Assembly (NCBI GenBank): GCA_937891465.1
Contig: CALAHF010000228.1
Coordinates: forward strand, 1-60,741
Reading direction: 5' to 3'
DNA length: 60,741 nt
From: an uncultured Verrucomicrobiales bacterium
Lineage (GTDB): Bacteria > Verrucomicrobiota > Verrucomicrobiia > Verrucomicrobiales > DEV007
Position 1 is the first letter of the stretch, and the number at the start of each line of letters is the position of its first letter. The position numbers and the translations under genes were made by a program. The notes under the pieces were generated by a model. It was not told where the DNA came from, ran no database searches, and worked only from the letters and a program-made list of their open reading frames with translations. This document shows positions 17,496-28,900 of the stretch, piece by piece.

Positions 17496-19796
17496 ATGAA
17501 CCACCACTCTTCTGTCTCCATAAAAACAGTCTTCTTCCGCGGACTATCTTCGGCTATTGCGGCGCTCGTGCTTCTGGCTGCTTCCACTTCTGCTCAGGAG
17601 GGAAAAACTGTTAAGTCAATCGACGTTCAATATGTAGGTGCACAGGCGGTCTCAGCTGATCAAATCAAAGCGAGGATGTCCACTCGGGTTGGCAGCACGC
17701 TTTCTGCAGCGAAGATTGATGACGACGTTAAGAATCTTTACAGCAGCGGTTTGGTTGAGAATGTGCGGATGCTCTCGAAGCCAGTGGGCGGCGGAATTGG
17801 ATTGATTGTTGTTGTTCAGACTCGTGCGCTCTACGGCGGTGTAGCTTTCGAGGGGAATACGCTCTTCTCAAATGATAAGCTCGAGAAGAAAATTGATCTG
17901 AAGGTCAATTCACCAATTGATGAGGCAACTGTTCAGGAAGGTCGGACAGCGATTCAGGAGATGTATCGCAAGAAGGGTTTTCCTGAAGCAACGATCAGCT
18001 ATCAAGTTTCTGCGCCAAATGCGGATGGTTACTCAATCGTAACATTTAAGATTAACGAGGGTGGTCGCGGTATCCTTCGGAGCGTTGAGTTTGTAGGAAA
18101 CACTGTCTTCAGTGGCAGTGAACTTCGCAAGGCGATGGAGCAGAAAGCGAAGGGATTCCTTCCTTTCGGTAAGAAGGGCCGCACGGATGCTGATTCGCTT
18201 CAGGGTGATGTTTCGCGGATCGAACGTCTCTACCTGGACGAGGGTTACCTCAATGCGCGAGTGGTGAACGTCTCCAAGGTTCAGGTTGATACTGACAGTG
18301 TGGACGTCATCATGACAATCGACGAAGGTCAGGCTTACACCGTTGCTGGTGTTTCGATCCTTGGAATCGATAGTCTTTCCCTTGGATCTGACATCCAGCC
18401 ATACCTCACGATGACCGCTGGTAACGTATTCTCCGGCAGTGACCTTGAGTCTGACGTTAAGCTGATTGAAGATCAGTATGGCATGCGCGGATATGTTGAG
18501 GCACGTGTTAGCCGTCAGTTCCAGGACGCAGGTCCTGGACAGGTAAATATTGTTTTGCAGGTTTTCGAAGGAAAAGCCTATCGAGTTGGTCAGATTGACA
18601 TTGAAGGCAATAACAAGACCAAGGATATCGTGATTCGTCGCGAGATCGCTCTCCTTCCAGGGGAGAACTTCGATACCGTTGCTCTTGATGCAACTCGCGC
18701 TCGTCTCCAAAATATGAACTACTTCTCAGATGTTGAAGTGATTCCACTCGACACGAGCTACCTTGACGAGAAAGATCTTTTGATCCGTGTAACGGAGAAG
18801 CCGACTGGAACGATTAACTTCGGTGCTGGCTTCAGTTCGATTGATGATTTGGTGGGATTTGTTGAGGTGACTCAGACAAACTTCGACATTGGTAACTGGC
18901 CTTCACTTACCGGTGGTGGACAACGTTTCCGGATGAGCCTTCGTGCGGGAACTAAGCGTCGTGATTTCCAGATGAGCCTGACTGAGCCTTGGTTCATGGG
19001 CAAGCGTCTCGCTCTTACGGGTGAAGTTTTCTACCGCGACCTCCTTTTCCTGAGCGATCAGTATGATCAAACTCAATATGGTGGTGACATCAACTTTCGG
19101 AAGTCACTTGGAGAGTTCACCTACGGTGTAGTTGGGTATCGTCCTGAAATGTATGAGATCGACGTTGAGCCCGGTGCATCTGAACTCTTCCAGAACGAAG
19201 CGGGAGATTTCTTCAAAAGCACGATTGGAGTCGATTTGGTCTACGATACTCGTGACAACCTTTTCATGCCACGTGAGGGCCACCGTGCAAGCTTCGGTGT
19301 TGATTACGCCGGTCTTGGTGGGGATGTGGATGATCTTGCTTACAGTCTCTCGGTTGCAAAGCATGTTGAGTTACCATTCGACATTATCCTGAACGGAAGC
19401 GCGAAATACCAGAAGTCTGATGGTGATAACATTTTCACTCGTCAGTTCCTAGGTGGTGCGAACAATCTCCGTGGTTTTGATTTCCGCGACGTAGGTCCAA
19501 AAGATCCTGATTCACTCGAAGGTGTTGGTGGTGATGAAGCATGGAATGCGACGTTGGAGGCAACGTTCCCCTTGGTTACCAAGATTCGCGGTGCAGTTTT
19601 CTACGATGTGGGTGAAGTTTCCGGTGGGCCTGACGGCACCATTGGTGGCGGAGTTAATTCCGATTACGGTATTGGTCTTCGTCTTTTCCTTCTCGGTGCA
19701 GCCCCGGTCCGGTTGGACTACGGTATCCCACTCGAGTCTGATGCTTACAACGATGGAAGCGGACGCTTCAACTTTACAATCGGTGCTCAGTTCTGA
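17496..19796 (+). CDS. bamA: Outer membrane protein assembly factor BamA
   Basis: 766 residues. A signal peptide (AAIAALVLLAASTSAQ, cleavage near residue 34) is followed by five POTRA-like domains (about 38-435, with recurring GN..F...L...G..Y......Y...GY patterns), then a 16-strand Omp85 barrel. RQFLGGANNLRGFDFRDVGP carries the conserved VRGF-like substrate-insertion loop, here LRGF, and the C-terminus ends in Phe. It inserts beta-barrel proteins into the outer membrane. Codon choice is notably even and CTT/GTT-rich, as expected for a highly expressed gene. Followed by skp and lpxD, the classical bamA-skp-lpxD order. Confidence 0.96.
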   Translation: MNHHSSVSIKTVFFRGLSSAIAALVLLAASTSAQEGKTVKSIDVQYVGAQAVSADQIKARMSTRVGSTLSAAKIDDDVKNLYSSGLVENVRMLSKPVGGGIGLIVVVQTRALYGGVAFEGNTLFSNDKLEKKIDLKVNSPIDEATVQEGRTAIQEMYRKKGFPEATISYQVSAPNADGYSIVTFKINEGGRGILRSVEFVGNTVFSGSELRKAMEQKAKGFLPFGKKGRTDADSLQGDVSRIERLYLDEGYLNARVVNVSKVQVDTDSVDVIMTIDEGQAYTVAGVSILGIDSLSLGSDIQPYLTMTAGNVFSGSDLESDVKLIEDQYGMRGYVEARVSRQFQDAGPGQVNIVLQVFEGKAYRVGQIDIEGNNKTKDIVIRREIALLPGENFDTVALDATRARLQNMNYFSDVEVIPLDTSYLDEKDLLIRVTEKPTGTINFGAGFSSIDDLVGFVEVTQTNFDIGNWPSLTGGGQRFRMSLRAGTKRRDFQMSLTEPWFMGKRLALTGEVFYRDLLFLSDQYDQTQYGGDINFRKSLGEFTYGVVGYRPEMYEIDVEPGASELFQNEAGDFFKSTIGVDLVYDTRDNLFMPREGHRASFGVDYAGLGGDVDDLAYSLSVAKHVELPFDIILNGSAKYQKSDGDNIFTRQFLGGANNLRGFDFRDVGPKDPDSLEGVGGDEAWNATLEATFPLVTKIRGAVFYDVGEVSGGPDGTIGGGVNSDYGIGLRLFLLGAAPVRLDYGIPLESDAYNDGSGRFNFTIGAQF

Positions 19797-19851
19797 TTTG
19801 AACAAATTCGCGATTTTTCTCTAATATCTATCTGAGGAAAATCGTATGACC

Positions 19852-19892
19852 TTCGGCGGTTTATTGCTCTTGCAGCAAGCCGCCGAAATTTT
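19852..19892 (+). terminator. Terminator or attenuator between bamA and skp
   Basis: Stem TTCGGCGG (19852-19859) pairs with CCGCCGAA (19880-19887), with an inner TTGCT/AGCAA pairing, followed by ATTTTG. It probably ends or attenuates bamA transcripts; the remaining gap to 19977 could hold a skp promoter. Confidence 0.75.
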
Positions 19893-19977
19893 GTTTACCC
19901 AACTCGCTCCTGCCTGAGTATCTGGCGATTCAATTACAAACAATTTTCAAACTCAACAAAACCTACCAATTCACATC

Positions 19978-20610
19978 ATGAAGCTTCATTCATTTCTTAC
20001 TCTACTTGCCGGAATCGCCCTGACTTTCGGATTTAGTCAAAACTCCTCGGCGCAAGGCTACAAGATTGCTGTTGTCGACATGCAGGAGGCGCTCAACAAT
20101 TACTACAAGACTGCGATCGAAGTTGAGAAGATCAATGGGCTCGCCAAAGAGAAGCGTGCAAACCTCGATGAGCGCACTGCTGATTTTCAGGCCCTGACTT
20201 CAAAAATGGCAGAATTGGATAAGATTGTCCGTGACACTTCTCGTGCGGAGGCGTCTCGCCAAGAGTCACTTGCAGAAATGCAGCGCGTTGGGCAGGAGCG
20301 TCAAACAAAGGCGAAAGAGATCTCAGATGCACAGCGTAAATACCAGGGTGAAGTGCTTCAGGCGCGTCAGGCCATGGAAGTAGCGCTCGTTGAAGAAATT
20401 CGCTCGGTACTCAATGGAATGGCAACAGCTGGAGGTTACGACCTCGTTCATGACAAGTCGTTCCTCCCAAAAGCAAACAAAGCGATCGTTTTTGTATCCG
20501 CAAACGTCCCTGATTTGACTGCTGAGCTTGTTGCGACTCTCAACAAAGACGCACCAGCCGGCGCGGCACCTACCCCAGCAGCAGCGCCTGCGACAGGCCC
20601 AGCGAACTGA
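19978..20610 (+). CDS. skp: OmpH/Skp family periplasmic chaperone
   Basis: 210 residues. A signal peptide (LTLLAGIALTFGFSQNSSAQ) is followed by the family start YKIAVVDMQEAL, a long charged coiled-coil (about 50-135) and the returning strand AIVFVSANVPDLT, ending in an Ala/Pro-rich tail. Skp holds unfolded outer-membrane proteins for delivery to BamA. Located between bamA and lpxD. Confidence 0.88.
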   Translation: MKLHSFLTLLAGIALTFGFSQNSSAQGYKIAVVDMQEALNNYYKTAIEVEKINGLAKEKRANLDERTADFQALTSKMAELDKIVRDTSRAEASRQESLAEMQRVGQERQTKAKEISDAQRKYQGEVLQARQAMEVALVEEIRSVLNGMATAGGYDLVHDKSFLPKANKAIVFVSANVPDLTAELVATLNKDAPAGAAPTPAAAPATGPAN

Positions 20611-20652
20611 TTTTTAGAAAAAGATCTCCTTTCACGAAAGTGGAACTTACTG

Positions 20653-20686
20653 AAAGGGTCTGAGCGATTAGCTTTGGCCCTTTTTT
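20653..20686 (+). terminator. Rho-independent terminator after skp
   Basis: AAAGGGTC (20653-20660) pairs with GGCCCTTT (20676-20683), running into a T tract (six Ts, 20681-20686). It lies 43 nt past the skp stop and 19 nt before lpxD, so lpxD may depend on read-through or its own promoter. Confidence 0.8.
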
Positions 20687-20704
20687 CTTGCCCGGAATAA
20701 AGTT

Positions 20705-21739
20705 ATGAAAATCAATCTCACTGAACTCGTCGAATTGGTTGGCGGCACCCTGGTTCGTGGTGACTCAAACTTGAGTTTTACAGGATTTCAGTCACTTGCC
20801 AATGCCTCGGCGAGTGATATCAGTTTCTTCGGAAATGAAAAATACGCCGATGATTTGAAGGAATCCGCTGCCGGAGTGATTTTGATTCCTCCGGGCGAGT
20901 GGGTTACCCCGGAAGCAGCGGCCTTGGTTCAGGTTGAGAATCCGGTGGTTTCTTCAGATCTCGTGATTCAGCGGTTCTGTATTCCTAAGCCACCTTTTCG
21001 CGCTGGGATTCACGCTTCTGCTTCTGTATCTGAAACCGCGACGTTGAATGTGGAATTCGTTTCTGTGATGCCGAACGCTGTGATTCTGGATGGCGCATCG
21101 ATTGGTGATCGGACGAAAATTGGCCCCGGAGCAGTGATTGGAGACAATGTTGAAATAGGTGAAGACTGCGAGATTGGGCCGAATGTCAGCCTTCGTGAGG
21201 GGACGAAAATTGGCGACCGTGTGATTATTCACGCTGGAGTTGTCATTGGGGGCGACGGCTATGGATTTGAATTTTCTGAAGGGCGGCATCAGAAGATCGA
21301 GCAACTTGGAATCGTCCGAATCGATGATGATGTCGAGATAGGGGCGAACACAACCATTGACCGTGCTCGATTTGGTGAAACCGTGATTGGTGAGGGAACG
21401 AAGGTTGATAACCTGGTCCAAATCGGTCACAACGTTGTCATCGGGAAGCACTGTTTGATTGTGGCTCAAGTCGGCATCTCAGGGAGCGCGATCATCGGTG
21501 ATTACGTTACTCTTGCTGCTCAAACGGGCGTGGCCGGTCATCTTAAAATCGCTGATAAGGTAATCTGCGGAGGGCGGAGCGGTGTGATCTCCAGTATCGA
21601 TGAACCCGGTGGAAAATGGTTCGGTTATCCGGCGAAACCCATGAAAGACACGCTTCGAGATAGCATGCGAATCAAGCAGCTTCCAAGAATGTTGGATCGA
21701 ATCAAAGCGCTCGAAAAAGCAGCGAAAGAGTCGGAGTGA
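20705..21739 (+). CDS. lpxD: UDP-3-O-acylglucosamine N-acyltransferase LpxD
   Basis: 344 residues. The N-terminal LpxD domain (1-100) is followed by a left-handed beta-helix of hexapeptide repeats ([IV]G-x4 pattern, about 105-300) with the catalytic-His region [13 protein letters not shown], and a C-terminal helix ([14 protein letters not shown]). It adds the second acyl chain in lipid A synthesis, so the organism should make lipopolysaccharide. Convergent with exbD. Confidence 0.95.
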   Translation: MKINLTELVELVGGTLVRGDSNLSFTGFQSLANASASDISFFGNEKYADDLKESAAGVILIPPGEWVTPEAAALVQVENPVVSSDLVIQRFCIPKPPFRAGIHASASVSETATLNVEFVSVMPNAVILDGASIGDRTKIGPGAVIGDNVEIGEDCEIGPNVSLREGTKIGDRVIIHAGVVIGGDGYGFEFSEGRHQKIEQLGIVRIDDDVEIGANTTIDRARFGETVIGEGTKVDNLVQIGHNVVIGKHCLIVAQVGISGSAIIGDYVTLAAQTGVAGHLKIADKVICGGRSGVISSIDEPGGKWFGYPAKPMKDTLRDSMRIKQLPRMLDRIKALEKAAKESE

Positions 21740-21746
21740 ATTTCCA

Positions 21747-21789
21747 CGAACCAACAGGGTTGATTCATCGGACGTACCCTATTGGATCG
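21747..21789. repeat. 43-nt palindrome copy 4
   Basis: Left arm CGAACCAACAGGGT and right arm ACCCTATTGGATCG, exactly 43 nt. It fills most of the 62-nt gap between the convergent lpxD and exbD stops. Confidence 0.9.
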
Positions 21790-21801
21790 AAAAACGGTCT
21801 G

Positions 21802-22224
21802 TTAATTCACGATTTGGACTTCTTCCTGTTCCATTTGGATCGTGATGATTCCCCCTGCGCTTTCGATCGCGCTGGTGACATCGATCCAGCGCTGATAGGT
21901 CGCATCATCAGCTGTCTTGACCAAAATCACGCGGTCAGAATCGGATTCTTTGCCCGCGAGTAGCTGACTGATTTTCGTTTTCAAATTGCCCAGCGGAAGC
22001 AGTTCCCCGTTCACCAGGATTGTTTTTTCCGTGATCGAAATTTCGACGTTTTTGGTTTCAGCTGTTTTTTCCGGTGTTTCTTCGCTGCGTGGAATGTTTT
22101 GCGGTCGACCGGTATCCGGCTGAACGGAAGCGCACACCAGAAAAAAGATGATCAAAATAAACGCAATATCCGGCGCTGCCGTGGCCGGCGGATCAACAAG
22201 GAGTTTGCGACGTTGAACCATCAT
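21802..22224 (-). CDS. exbD: ExbD/TolR family proton-channel subunit
   Basis: 140 residues. One N-terminal membrane helix contains the proton-relay Asp (APDIAFILIIFFLV), followed by a periplasmic domain with the typical beta-alpha layout (ISITEKTILVNGELL, VILVKTADDATYQRWIDV). It pairs with ExbB to use the proton gradient for envelope work. It is 10 nt after exbB and the last gene of the six-gene cluster. Because no tonB, tolA or tolB gene is adjacent, the energised partner is likely one of the upstream TPR proteins. Confidence 0.9.
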   Translation of the reverse strand: MMVQRRKLLVDPPATAAPDIAFILIIFFLVCASVQPDTGRPQNIPRSEETPEKTAETKNVEISITEKTILVNGELLPLGNLKTKISQLLAGKESDSDRVILVKTADDATYQRWIDVTSAIESAGGIITIQMEQEEVQIVN

Positions 22225-22234
22225 TGGAATAAAA

Positions 22235-22924
22235 TCACTTCCTCGATGCGAGAGTGAGTTGAACTGAAACCGCTTCGATCAATTCAGCGGCGGATTGCTC
22301 AACTTCGAGGACAAAATTGTTGATAACGCTCATGAAATAATTGAACCCCATGTAGGCGGGAATTCCGACAATCAGTCCAAAGCAAGTCGTCAAAAGAGCG
22401 GTCTGAATTCCGGACGCAGCTGCTTCAACGATGTTCACTTGCCCCATCGTTTCAACAATATTGGCAAAAGAAACAATCATTCCCTGAACGGTCCCGAGAA
22501 ACCCCAGCATCGGGGCAACGCTGGAAACCGTTGCGAGAATCGGGAGGTGACGCTCCAATGCGGCCACCACATGAACTCCGTAAGCTTCCATGCTCTTGGT
22601 AACCTGCTCTTCGATTCGTGCAGGTTCGTAGCCGAGTTCTTCCAGGACGAGATATTTGCGCAACCCATTCCCCATGACAGCAGCAACGGGACCCTGTGAA
22701 TTCTCACAAACTTCAATAGCCTTCTCGATATCTCCTTCGGCTAATTCATCAATGACTGCGTGGCGGACTTGTTCGGAACGTGAATCCAGAATTTTCAGGC
22801 TCCGGTATCGTTCGATGATGACTGCCACGGCGAGAATGCCGAGGATCAAGATCGGCGCCATGAAAATGCCGCCTTGAAGGAGCAGGCCGAGGGCGCCGGA
22901 ATCGAGGAATGAGGATGGAATCAT
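22235..22924 (-). CDS. exbB: ExbB/TolQ/MotA family proton-channel subunit
   Basis: 229 residues. A membrane helix at about 13-37, a cytoplasmic helical domain, and two C-terminal membrane helices with the family signature LPILATVSSVAPMLGFLGTVQGMI and the A.GI.TALLTT..GL.VGIP segment. It forms the pentameric stator around ExbD. 54 nt after the giant TPR gene, which suggests cotranscription. Confidence 0.92.
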   Translation of the reverse strand: MIPSSFLDSGALGLLLQGGIFMAPILILGILAVAVIIERYRSLKILDSRSEQVRHAVIDELAEGDIEKAIEVCENSQGPVAAVMGNGLRKYLVLEELGYEPARIEEQVTKSMEAYGVHVVAALERHLPILATVSSVAPMLGFLGTVQGMIVSFANIVETMGQVNIVEAAASGIQTALLTTCFGLIVGIPAYMGFNYFMSVINNFVLEVEQSAAELIEAVSVQLTLASRK

Positions 22925-22978
22925 TTTATTGAAGGTTGTCTAAAAACTGGATTCTGAAAACTACCAAACCGCTTTTCT

Positions 22979-25900
22979 TTATTGATTCTCCTCCATATCA
23001 ACATTTTGCGCTTCGCGCTCGAATTGAGCGAGCATTTCGGGCAGCGCTAATCGGCCCCGGGAGTATTTTGCGGCATCGGATTCGGGGAAATCCCAGCGAC
23101 AACGATTGTAGCGCCGGAAGGCGAAGGGAACGTTATTGCCCTGGCGATAGCTTTCCCCCGCCCAAAACAGCGATTGGCCGGCAAGGTCGTCTTCGGGAAA
23201 TCGTTTCACAAAATCATCAAAGGCGAGGCCCGCTTCTTTATATTTCTCGTCTTTGTAAAAACACTGCCCGACCCGGAAAGCCATTCGGGGAGCCCATTCA
23301 TGGTTCTCAAATCGCTCAAGAAACTTCGCTCCGACCTGCGCGGCGACTTCAAATTCTTCAAGCACGTAGAAATGCTCGTTGATCCGAATCATCACATTTG
23401 AAATGAGCGGATTTTCCGGGTACGTCGCGGCCAGAGTCACATAGGCCTCAAGAGCTTCATCAAGTCGCTTCGCCTCCTCGTAGCATTGTCCCAGTTTGTA
23501 TTGTGCGTCTGCGGCGAGGGTGTGATCAGGATACTGTTTCACGATGGTTTCGTAAGCCTCGATTGCCTCGTCCCAGTTTTTTAATTCCTGAGCAAATTGC
23601 CCAAGGAGATAGGCAACGCGGGCCGCATATTTTGGATCGGGATAGTCTTCTTGAAGCTCTTTCAGAACCCGTCGTCCGTTTTCCAAATCCGTGTCGGCTT
23701 CTTCTTTTCGATCCAATTCCAAGTGGCTCTTGAAGAGTTCAAAGAAGCTCTCTGCGATATGAAATTGGGTCTGAATTGCTAAATCTTCATCGCCAAATAT
23801 TTTGGTGAATGCAGCGAGATCGCCGTCGGTTCCATCTGACACGGGAATTTCGGTAACGTGGGGAACCGCGGCCTCGTCCGGGGTTGCCGGACGATCGTCG
23901 GTGTATTTTGCGATCATTGCCTGGCCGAAGAAGGCCTCCAGCTCTGGCGAGGTGGGGTCAAAATTCCCCGGGATGGGCTGCGGCACGGCCTTTAGTTTGA
24001 AAGACCCGGTAAAAATGCCGCTGTGATTGAGCGTTTCCTCAAGTGGCACCGTTTCTTTTTCTCCATTGGCGGATTCGACCGCGACATCAATTTTATCGCG
24101 TTCGTCGGTGATGTCTTTATCTGCATCGGAAAATCGCAAATACAAGCGCTCGCCAACCTGCAGCTTTTCCACGACTTCCTCGTAAGCGCTATCGGTGGCC
24201 GCGAGTGAGCCGTTTCCAAGAATGCGCGCTCTGTCTGACAGGATAGCTTCACGCTCAGGCAGGGTCTGTTCGTCGATGTAAGACCCTTGGATCGTGTCGG
24301 CACCGGTGAGGTTAAGAACTCCAATCAAGCCGTCCTCGATCGTTTCAGAGTCGTCTACAGGCAAGACTCGACCGATCAACGCATTTGCTGAAACTCCAGG
24401 AGCGCGGGGAATCAATGTGGGACTGTTGGATCCCCCAAGACGCATGGTGACTTGCCCTACAAACCGGCCTTGATGCAGCGCCGGGTTCCGAACCTGCGCA
24501 AGGGAGTCGTCGAGATCTGAATGAGCCGCCGAAATTCGGCAGGCGACCTTAACGGGTTCGGTTCCTTCGGGAGCGTTTGCGAGAGTCAGTGAAACTGTGA
24601 CTTCGGAGCGCGAATCTCTCGCTGCATCTTCATCAATGACTTCAACGGTAAGCGGAACGTCATAAGCGACCCCTTTGATTACTCCTTCTGCGCTTTCCGA
24701 ATTCGAAAAGGTGACTTTTGATTGAGCACCTTCAGTTTGTGGAGGTGTGACGCGGGTTTCAAGAATTCGAAAACGCCCTGCCGTTGGTTCTCGAACATAA
24801 ATCACCGCATCGCGATCGATCGCGTGGCCGGGAAAGGTGTTCTCTTGATCTCGGTAGGTAAAGTAAATCTGGTCTCCCGATTTGATGGCTAGTTTTGGCA
24901 GATCGGATTCAGGCGCGGGATCTGTTTCCGCGTCTTCTTCTTCTTCTTCTTCGGTCTCTCCATCTTCAGAAGCAATTTCCGGCTTCACTTCAGCTACCGG
25001 TGCGTTGGGATCAAACGTATCGATTTCCGTTTTGAAGATACCCGAGGTGGATTCGGTTTCCGTCGCAAATAATTCGACGGGAGCTCCATCACCAATCTGA
25101 ACCTTCACTGGCACTTTGTCTCGTTGGCCGGTGGAGTCCAAATCAAAATCTACGATCTCCAGCGTGATACGTTCTCCGGGATCAATTCGTAGCAGGTCTT
25201 TCTCGGTCTCTTCAACCGTGCCGTTGCTATTTCTGACGAAGTCGTAGGCGATCGGGGTGATTGAGCCGTTGTAATACGTGGCGTTGAGTCGTTCTGAGAG
25301 AGCGCGATTTTTAGGCTCACCACCCGTTGGGAGTTCATCGATGTAGGTCGATTCGAGTTGATCCCCCGGAGTGATTTCAAGAATGTTGTTGCTGGAGAGC
25401 TGCATCAAATCCTGTTCGGTCGGAATAAATTGGTCCTTAGGGCTTGCCACGGTAACAGAGTTGATGGCAACGGCCTGGCCTACATATTCGTCGATCACCA
25501 TGCGCACGTGACGAAGCTCGCGGGGCTCAATTCCAAATTCCCATTTTCCTTCGTCATCAGCCGACATTGTGCCGAGTGGATAGTTGCCCGCCGGTTTCAG
25601 ATCGGCAGCAAAGGCCTGATTCAAATCAAAATCCTCCGGCACGAATCGAGTCAGTCGAACTTGGCTGGTATTTGGATTCTCGCGGGTTCTCAACACTCCG
25701 ATGGGCCGGCGGCCCGAATCGCTTGTCGAAGCAAAGAAAATCACTTCGTGGAGCCCGGCTTCAAGATAGACATCAAGTTCCACCTGACGCTGAACTTTGA
25801 CGATAGGCTGAATCAGCAGGCCATCTATCATGGCACCAGCTGTTTGGCCCGAAATAGCGAATCGCACGGCACCATCTCGCGGTTGAATGAAAGCGCCCTG

Positions 25901-28900
25901 CCAAATAACACCGCAGGGATCGGCTTTTCGCTTTCGTCGTTCTTCTGCATCAATGGGAATTTCAGTTTTGTAGTGAAGTTCATCGGGCTGAGATTCTTCA
26001 TGGGGCGGCTGACTTTTTGCGAGCTTGATCACTTCCTGCCAATTGGTGATGGCCGACGCATTTCGACTGTGCCAAAGGCGTTGAGTCATCCGTTTGAAAT
26101 CACCCGCAGGTTTTTCCGCGGTCTCGCGTTGCGGATGTTCGGCGAGTGGATACCAGAATCGTCCGTCATGGCTTCCTTGCAGCCTTGTGCGGACCGGCGC
26201 TTGATCCTGTGGATTCGGGGTCGTGAACGTTCCCTTCGAAACCGTCCGCAGTTCTTTCAAATCAACAGACAACCATTTCGGTGTGAGCCCATCGGGCTGA
26301 CTGACCCAAGCTGACGCAGGATCTTTGTCGATTGCCATCAGCGGATTGTGTTCGATTGCAGTGTCCGTGGCCAGTGCCCCCGCCGGCAGATCGCTCGAGT
26401 CGACCGATCCCTCAAAAATTCCGGAATGCGATCCGGTTTCACGGAGAATCACTTGAGCTTCGTCTCCGCTTGAAGCTGTCACTTTCACCATCACTTCATC
26501 AGCCTCTCCGGAAATATCGCGGTCAAGATCGGTGACGCGAAGGTAGATCGGATTTCCGGGTTTGATTTCATTTTGCGGGCGCTGAATTGACTGACGCAAA
26601 TCGCCTTCCTCCGCTTCTTCTCGCGCAATTCGCTCGGCTTCGGTTTCGACTTCTTCATCGACGATTTGGGAACTGGCCATCGTGAACTCTGCGTCAATTG
26701 CAATTCCGATATCACCGGTGGCCAGGGGATTGAATTGAAACTCATTCTTAAAATCCTCCGGATAATCGACCTTGATCAAATCGTTTCCGGAAACTTCGAG
26801 TACTCCGTTTTCAGCCTGCGCCAATCCCAGGCTGGTTTCGATTTCCCCAATGAAAAGTCCCTTGCCAGCTCCGCCGGATGAAAGGTGAGCCATCTCACGA
26901 TCGCCGCCCGGAACCGTTGTCACCTGCACGGGGATTTTTGTATGGCCGCGACTGATTCCCAAATCGGAATCCTGAACAACAATTGAAAGGGCGCGTCCCG
27001 GCTCGTGCCAGCGCTTTGATTCCTGTCCCAAGCGTCCAACTGTGCGGAGCAAATTCAGCTGGTCCAAATACCGTTGTTCGCCGCCGTAAACCTCCGCCAG
27101 GTTAAACAGGGTTTCGTTCGCGAGAGAGACATCCGGCATCGAACTCAGAACGTCTTTGAAAATCTTTCGCGCATCTTCCGTATTTCCTTTTCGGCTTTCC
27201 AACACTCCGAGGAGAAACATTCCCCGAATGCGAACTTTAGAAATCGGGTTGTTTGAGAGATCTAAAAAAGTCTCCTCCGCCTGGTCAAAAATCTTCTGCG
27301 CCATTTGGGTTTCACCAATGCCGAAACGAGCTTCGACGGCTTCTTCCGTTTCAGGGTAGCGATTTACCACCGTAGTGTATTCGCTCCGAGCCACTTCGAA
27401 GCGCTTGGCGCGGTCGTAATTTCTCGCAAGGAGAAGCTGCATTTTAGCCTTCTCTGAATCTGAGAATTTCTCGCTTTCGCTGTGAGCGACCATCCATTTT
27501 CGAAGGATGGATTCGGCACGATCGTAATTCTGTTCACCTCCAGCCGTAGTGTGGGAATCTGCCGCGAACGCAACCAATTCGGATGGCAACTCCAATACAA
27601 ATTCGTCAAAACGTTTTAGATTTTCGGTGTAAGCCTCAAGCGCTCGCTCTCGATCGCCGAGTCGTAAATGAAGACCGATTTCCAGCAAGGGTGCCATCGG
27701 GCTATCCGCATTGACCTCCATCCCGAGTGCCCCCATTTTTCCATAAGCCTCACGAATCAGCGATCGGGTTTTCCCCTTTGTATCCACGCCGATGTTATCA
27801 ATATTCGCCAGCAACCCTGTCGCCAAAGCAGCCGCCTCAGCAAACTCATCGCGCCCCATTGCCTTTTGCGCCCATGGGAATAAATAGTTGTAACTCGTCT
27901 GATCCTTTTGCACCTCAATCGTTGCCGTTCGGTAAGCGAGCAGTCGCTCGACAGGCTTCATGTTAAACCCCTCGACTTCCAGCAAAGCCATCTCGCCGAG
28001 TGCGCTATCACGACCATAATTCATATCTCGAACAACACGGTAAACCTGCTCCTTTTGCTCGGCAGTCCACTCCTCATTGGCAAGCGCATGGCTCACCCAT
28101 GCATTTCCATAAAAGCTCCAGGGACGGAGCCGACGCCCATTCTGAGTTTTCCGCGCCTCACGGCAAACCTTTTCAAAGTTAGCGAAATCACCCAGCTTCA
28201 AATATTCATCCGCGGTCCAACTGGCATAGTGCCCGTGGTTGTCACTCGACTGAGCCAGATACGGCTTCAAAAAATTAATGCGCGCCGGCCCCTCTTCTTG
28301 CAGTTCAAAAAGCCCCCGCACCGCCGTCTGTGTATCCGAATAGTTCAGATCACGCTTCGCCGCTTCATTCATGTAAGCCACCGCGTCAGCCTCCAACTCC
28401 ATCGCCCGCAAGTTCCCTATGATCGTTCCCGCGTAGGCATTCGAAGCCCCCACCCGCTGCTGATTCTTCCGGATCCAATCCAATACCCGCTTTTGCAGCG
28501 TCGGGTCTTCCGATTTCCGCGCCGCGTTCGATGCATGATACCAACCAACCGCGTCCTGCGTCGTCTGATCCAGATTTAGCAAGTGCTCCAACGCAGCTTT
28601 GCATTGAGCAACGTCCCCATAGCCCGATGCCACCTCCACCCATGCCTTCCCGCTTACATAATCCTTCGCATCCAACTTCGCCAACTGCTCATAAAACGGG
28701 ATCGACTCATTTCGCTTCCGTGAATCGCCATACGTCCGGATGTCATACGCATGAAGCGCCAGCAACTGCTTGCGCTGCTCCACCATCAGATTCGTTTTCA
28801 GCAATTGCTCTCGAGCCCCGTGCCCCTTCATCCGGTTCTGCAAAGCCGACTCCCACAGTCGCAGCGTAGGATCCTTGCGAAACTTCGCATACTCAGCCTG

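Noticed and set aside
24882-25100. Ser-rich frame on the plus strand
   Set aside because: It is the reverse reading of a poly-Glu stretch in the giant TPR protein.
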